NCBI GenBank assembly: GCA_014799525.1
Contig: JAAVHW010000076.1
Coordinates: forward strand, 1 to 6,404
Reading direction: 5' to 3'
Source of the DNA: Clostridiales bacterium
GTDB lineage: Bacteria; Bacillota; Clostridia; Christensenellales; CAG-917
DNA length: 6,404 bases
Shown here: piece after piece, positions 6,198-6,404 of the stretch
Numbering within the stretch: position 1 is the stretch's first letter
How the letters are laid out: each line of letters begins with the position of its first letter
Notes under the pieces: model-generated
Told to the model about the DNA's origin: nothing
The model's database searches: none
The model's input: only the letters and a program-made list of their open reading frames with translations
Position numbers and translations under genes: made by a program

Positions 6198-6404
6198 ATG
6201 AAAGAATTTGAGCTTAAATATGGTTGTAACCCAAATCAAAAGCCGTCCAAGATTTATATGAATGACGGCACGGAGCTGCCAATCGATATTTTGAACGGCA
6301 GACCAGGATATATCAACTTCCTTGACGCGTTCAACAGCTGGCAGCTTGTCAAGGAACTGAAAGAGGCAACGGGACTTCCTTGCGTGACTTCCTTCAAGCA
6401 CGTA
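6198..6404 (+). CDS. purH: Stand-alone AICAR formyltransferase (PurH C-terminal domain), 5' part
   Basis: Partial: 69 codons, open at the right edge. The product is predicted to transfer a formyl group from 10-formyl-THF to AICAR, giving FAICAR for the upstream cyclohydrolase. Seen: KYGCNPNQKP at residues 7-16, matching the RYGxNPHQ motif near the start of the AICAR transformylase domain; ILNGRPGYINFLDAFNSWQLVKEL at 31-54 (the NGxxxxYxNxxDA pattern); and SFKHV at 65-69, containing the catalytic Lys67-His68 pair. In bifunctional PurH the RYGxNP motif lies some 200 residues in, after the cyclohydrolase domain. Here it starts at residue 7, so that domain is absent. The ATG at 6198 follows GGAGG (6186-6190) with 7-nt spacing. 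The rest of the protein is outside the window. Confidence 0.92.
   Translation, partial: MKEFELKYGCNPNQKPSKIYMNDGTELPIDILNGRPGYINFLDAFNSWQLVKELKEATGLPCVTSFKHV

Overview
The window is a dense, single-strand (+) cluster for de novo purine synthesis. It holds eight genes: purE, purC, a purF-type gene, purM, a formate/nitrite-family (FNT) channel gene, purN, a PurO-type IMP cyclohydrolase gene, and the start of a stand-alone AICAR transformylase gene that runs off the right edge. Every complete reading frame is intact. Most starts have a good Shine-Dalgarno sequence. Gene spacing is very tight (about 13-16 bp, or overlapping) except for two gaps, 2683-2918 and 5337-5460. The E-C-F-M-N-H order, the ribosome-binding sites, the clostridial-looking PurE and PurN variants, the split PurH and the FNT channel suggest an anaerobic Firmicute (Clostridia), probably gut-associated. 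That placement is inference from protein style; no rRNA or other marker is present.

Layout: 26-520 purE; 537-1244 purC; 1258-2682 purF-like; 2679-2802 a 124-bp nested palindrome that starts at the purF stop codon; 2803-2918 an AT-rich leader; 2919-3962 purM; 3956-4729 FNT channel, overlapping purM by 7 bp and purN by 11 bp; 4719-5336 purN; 5337-5460 a gap with two small hairpins; 5461-6183 purO-type gene; 6198-6404+ AICAR transformylase (5' part). Genes for purD, purL, purK, purB and purA are not in the window.

How they work together: the PurF-type enzyme would make phosphoribosylamine from PRPP. PurN formylates GAR using 10-formyl-THF. PurM closes the imidazole ring to AIR. PurE places the carboxylate to give CAIR, and PurC adds aspartate to give SAICAR. 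The stand-alone transformylase formylates AICAR, again from 10-formyl-THF, and the PurO-type enzyme closes FAICAR to IMP. The FNT channel plausibly supplies formate for the 10-formyl-THF pool.

Most notable points: (1) the PurF protein begins Met-Gly-Gly instead of Met-Cys-Gly and by eye has lost the other glutaminase residues, while the PRPP site and four candidate Fe-S cysteines remain, suggesting an ammonia-dependent enzyme; (2) a formate-channel gene is translationally embedded between purM and purN; (3) the PurH activities are split, with an archaeal-type cyclohydrolase; (4) a 124-bp palindrome sits between purF and purM.
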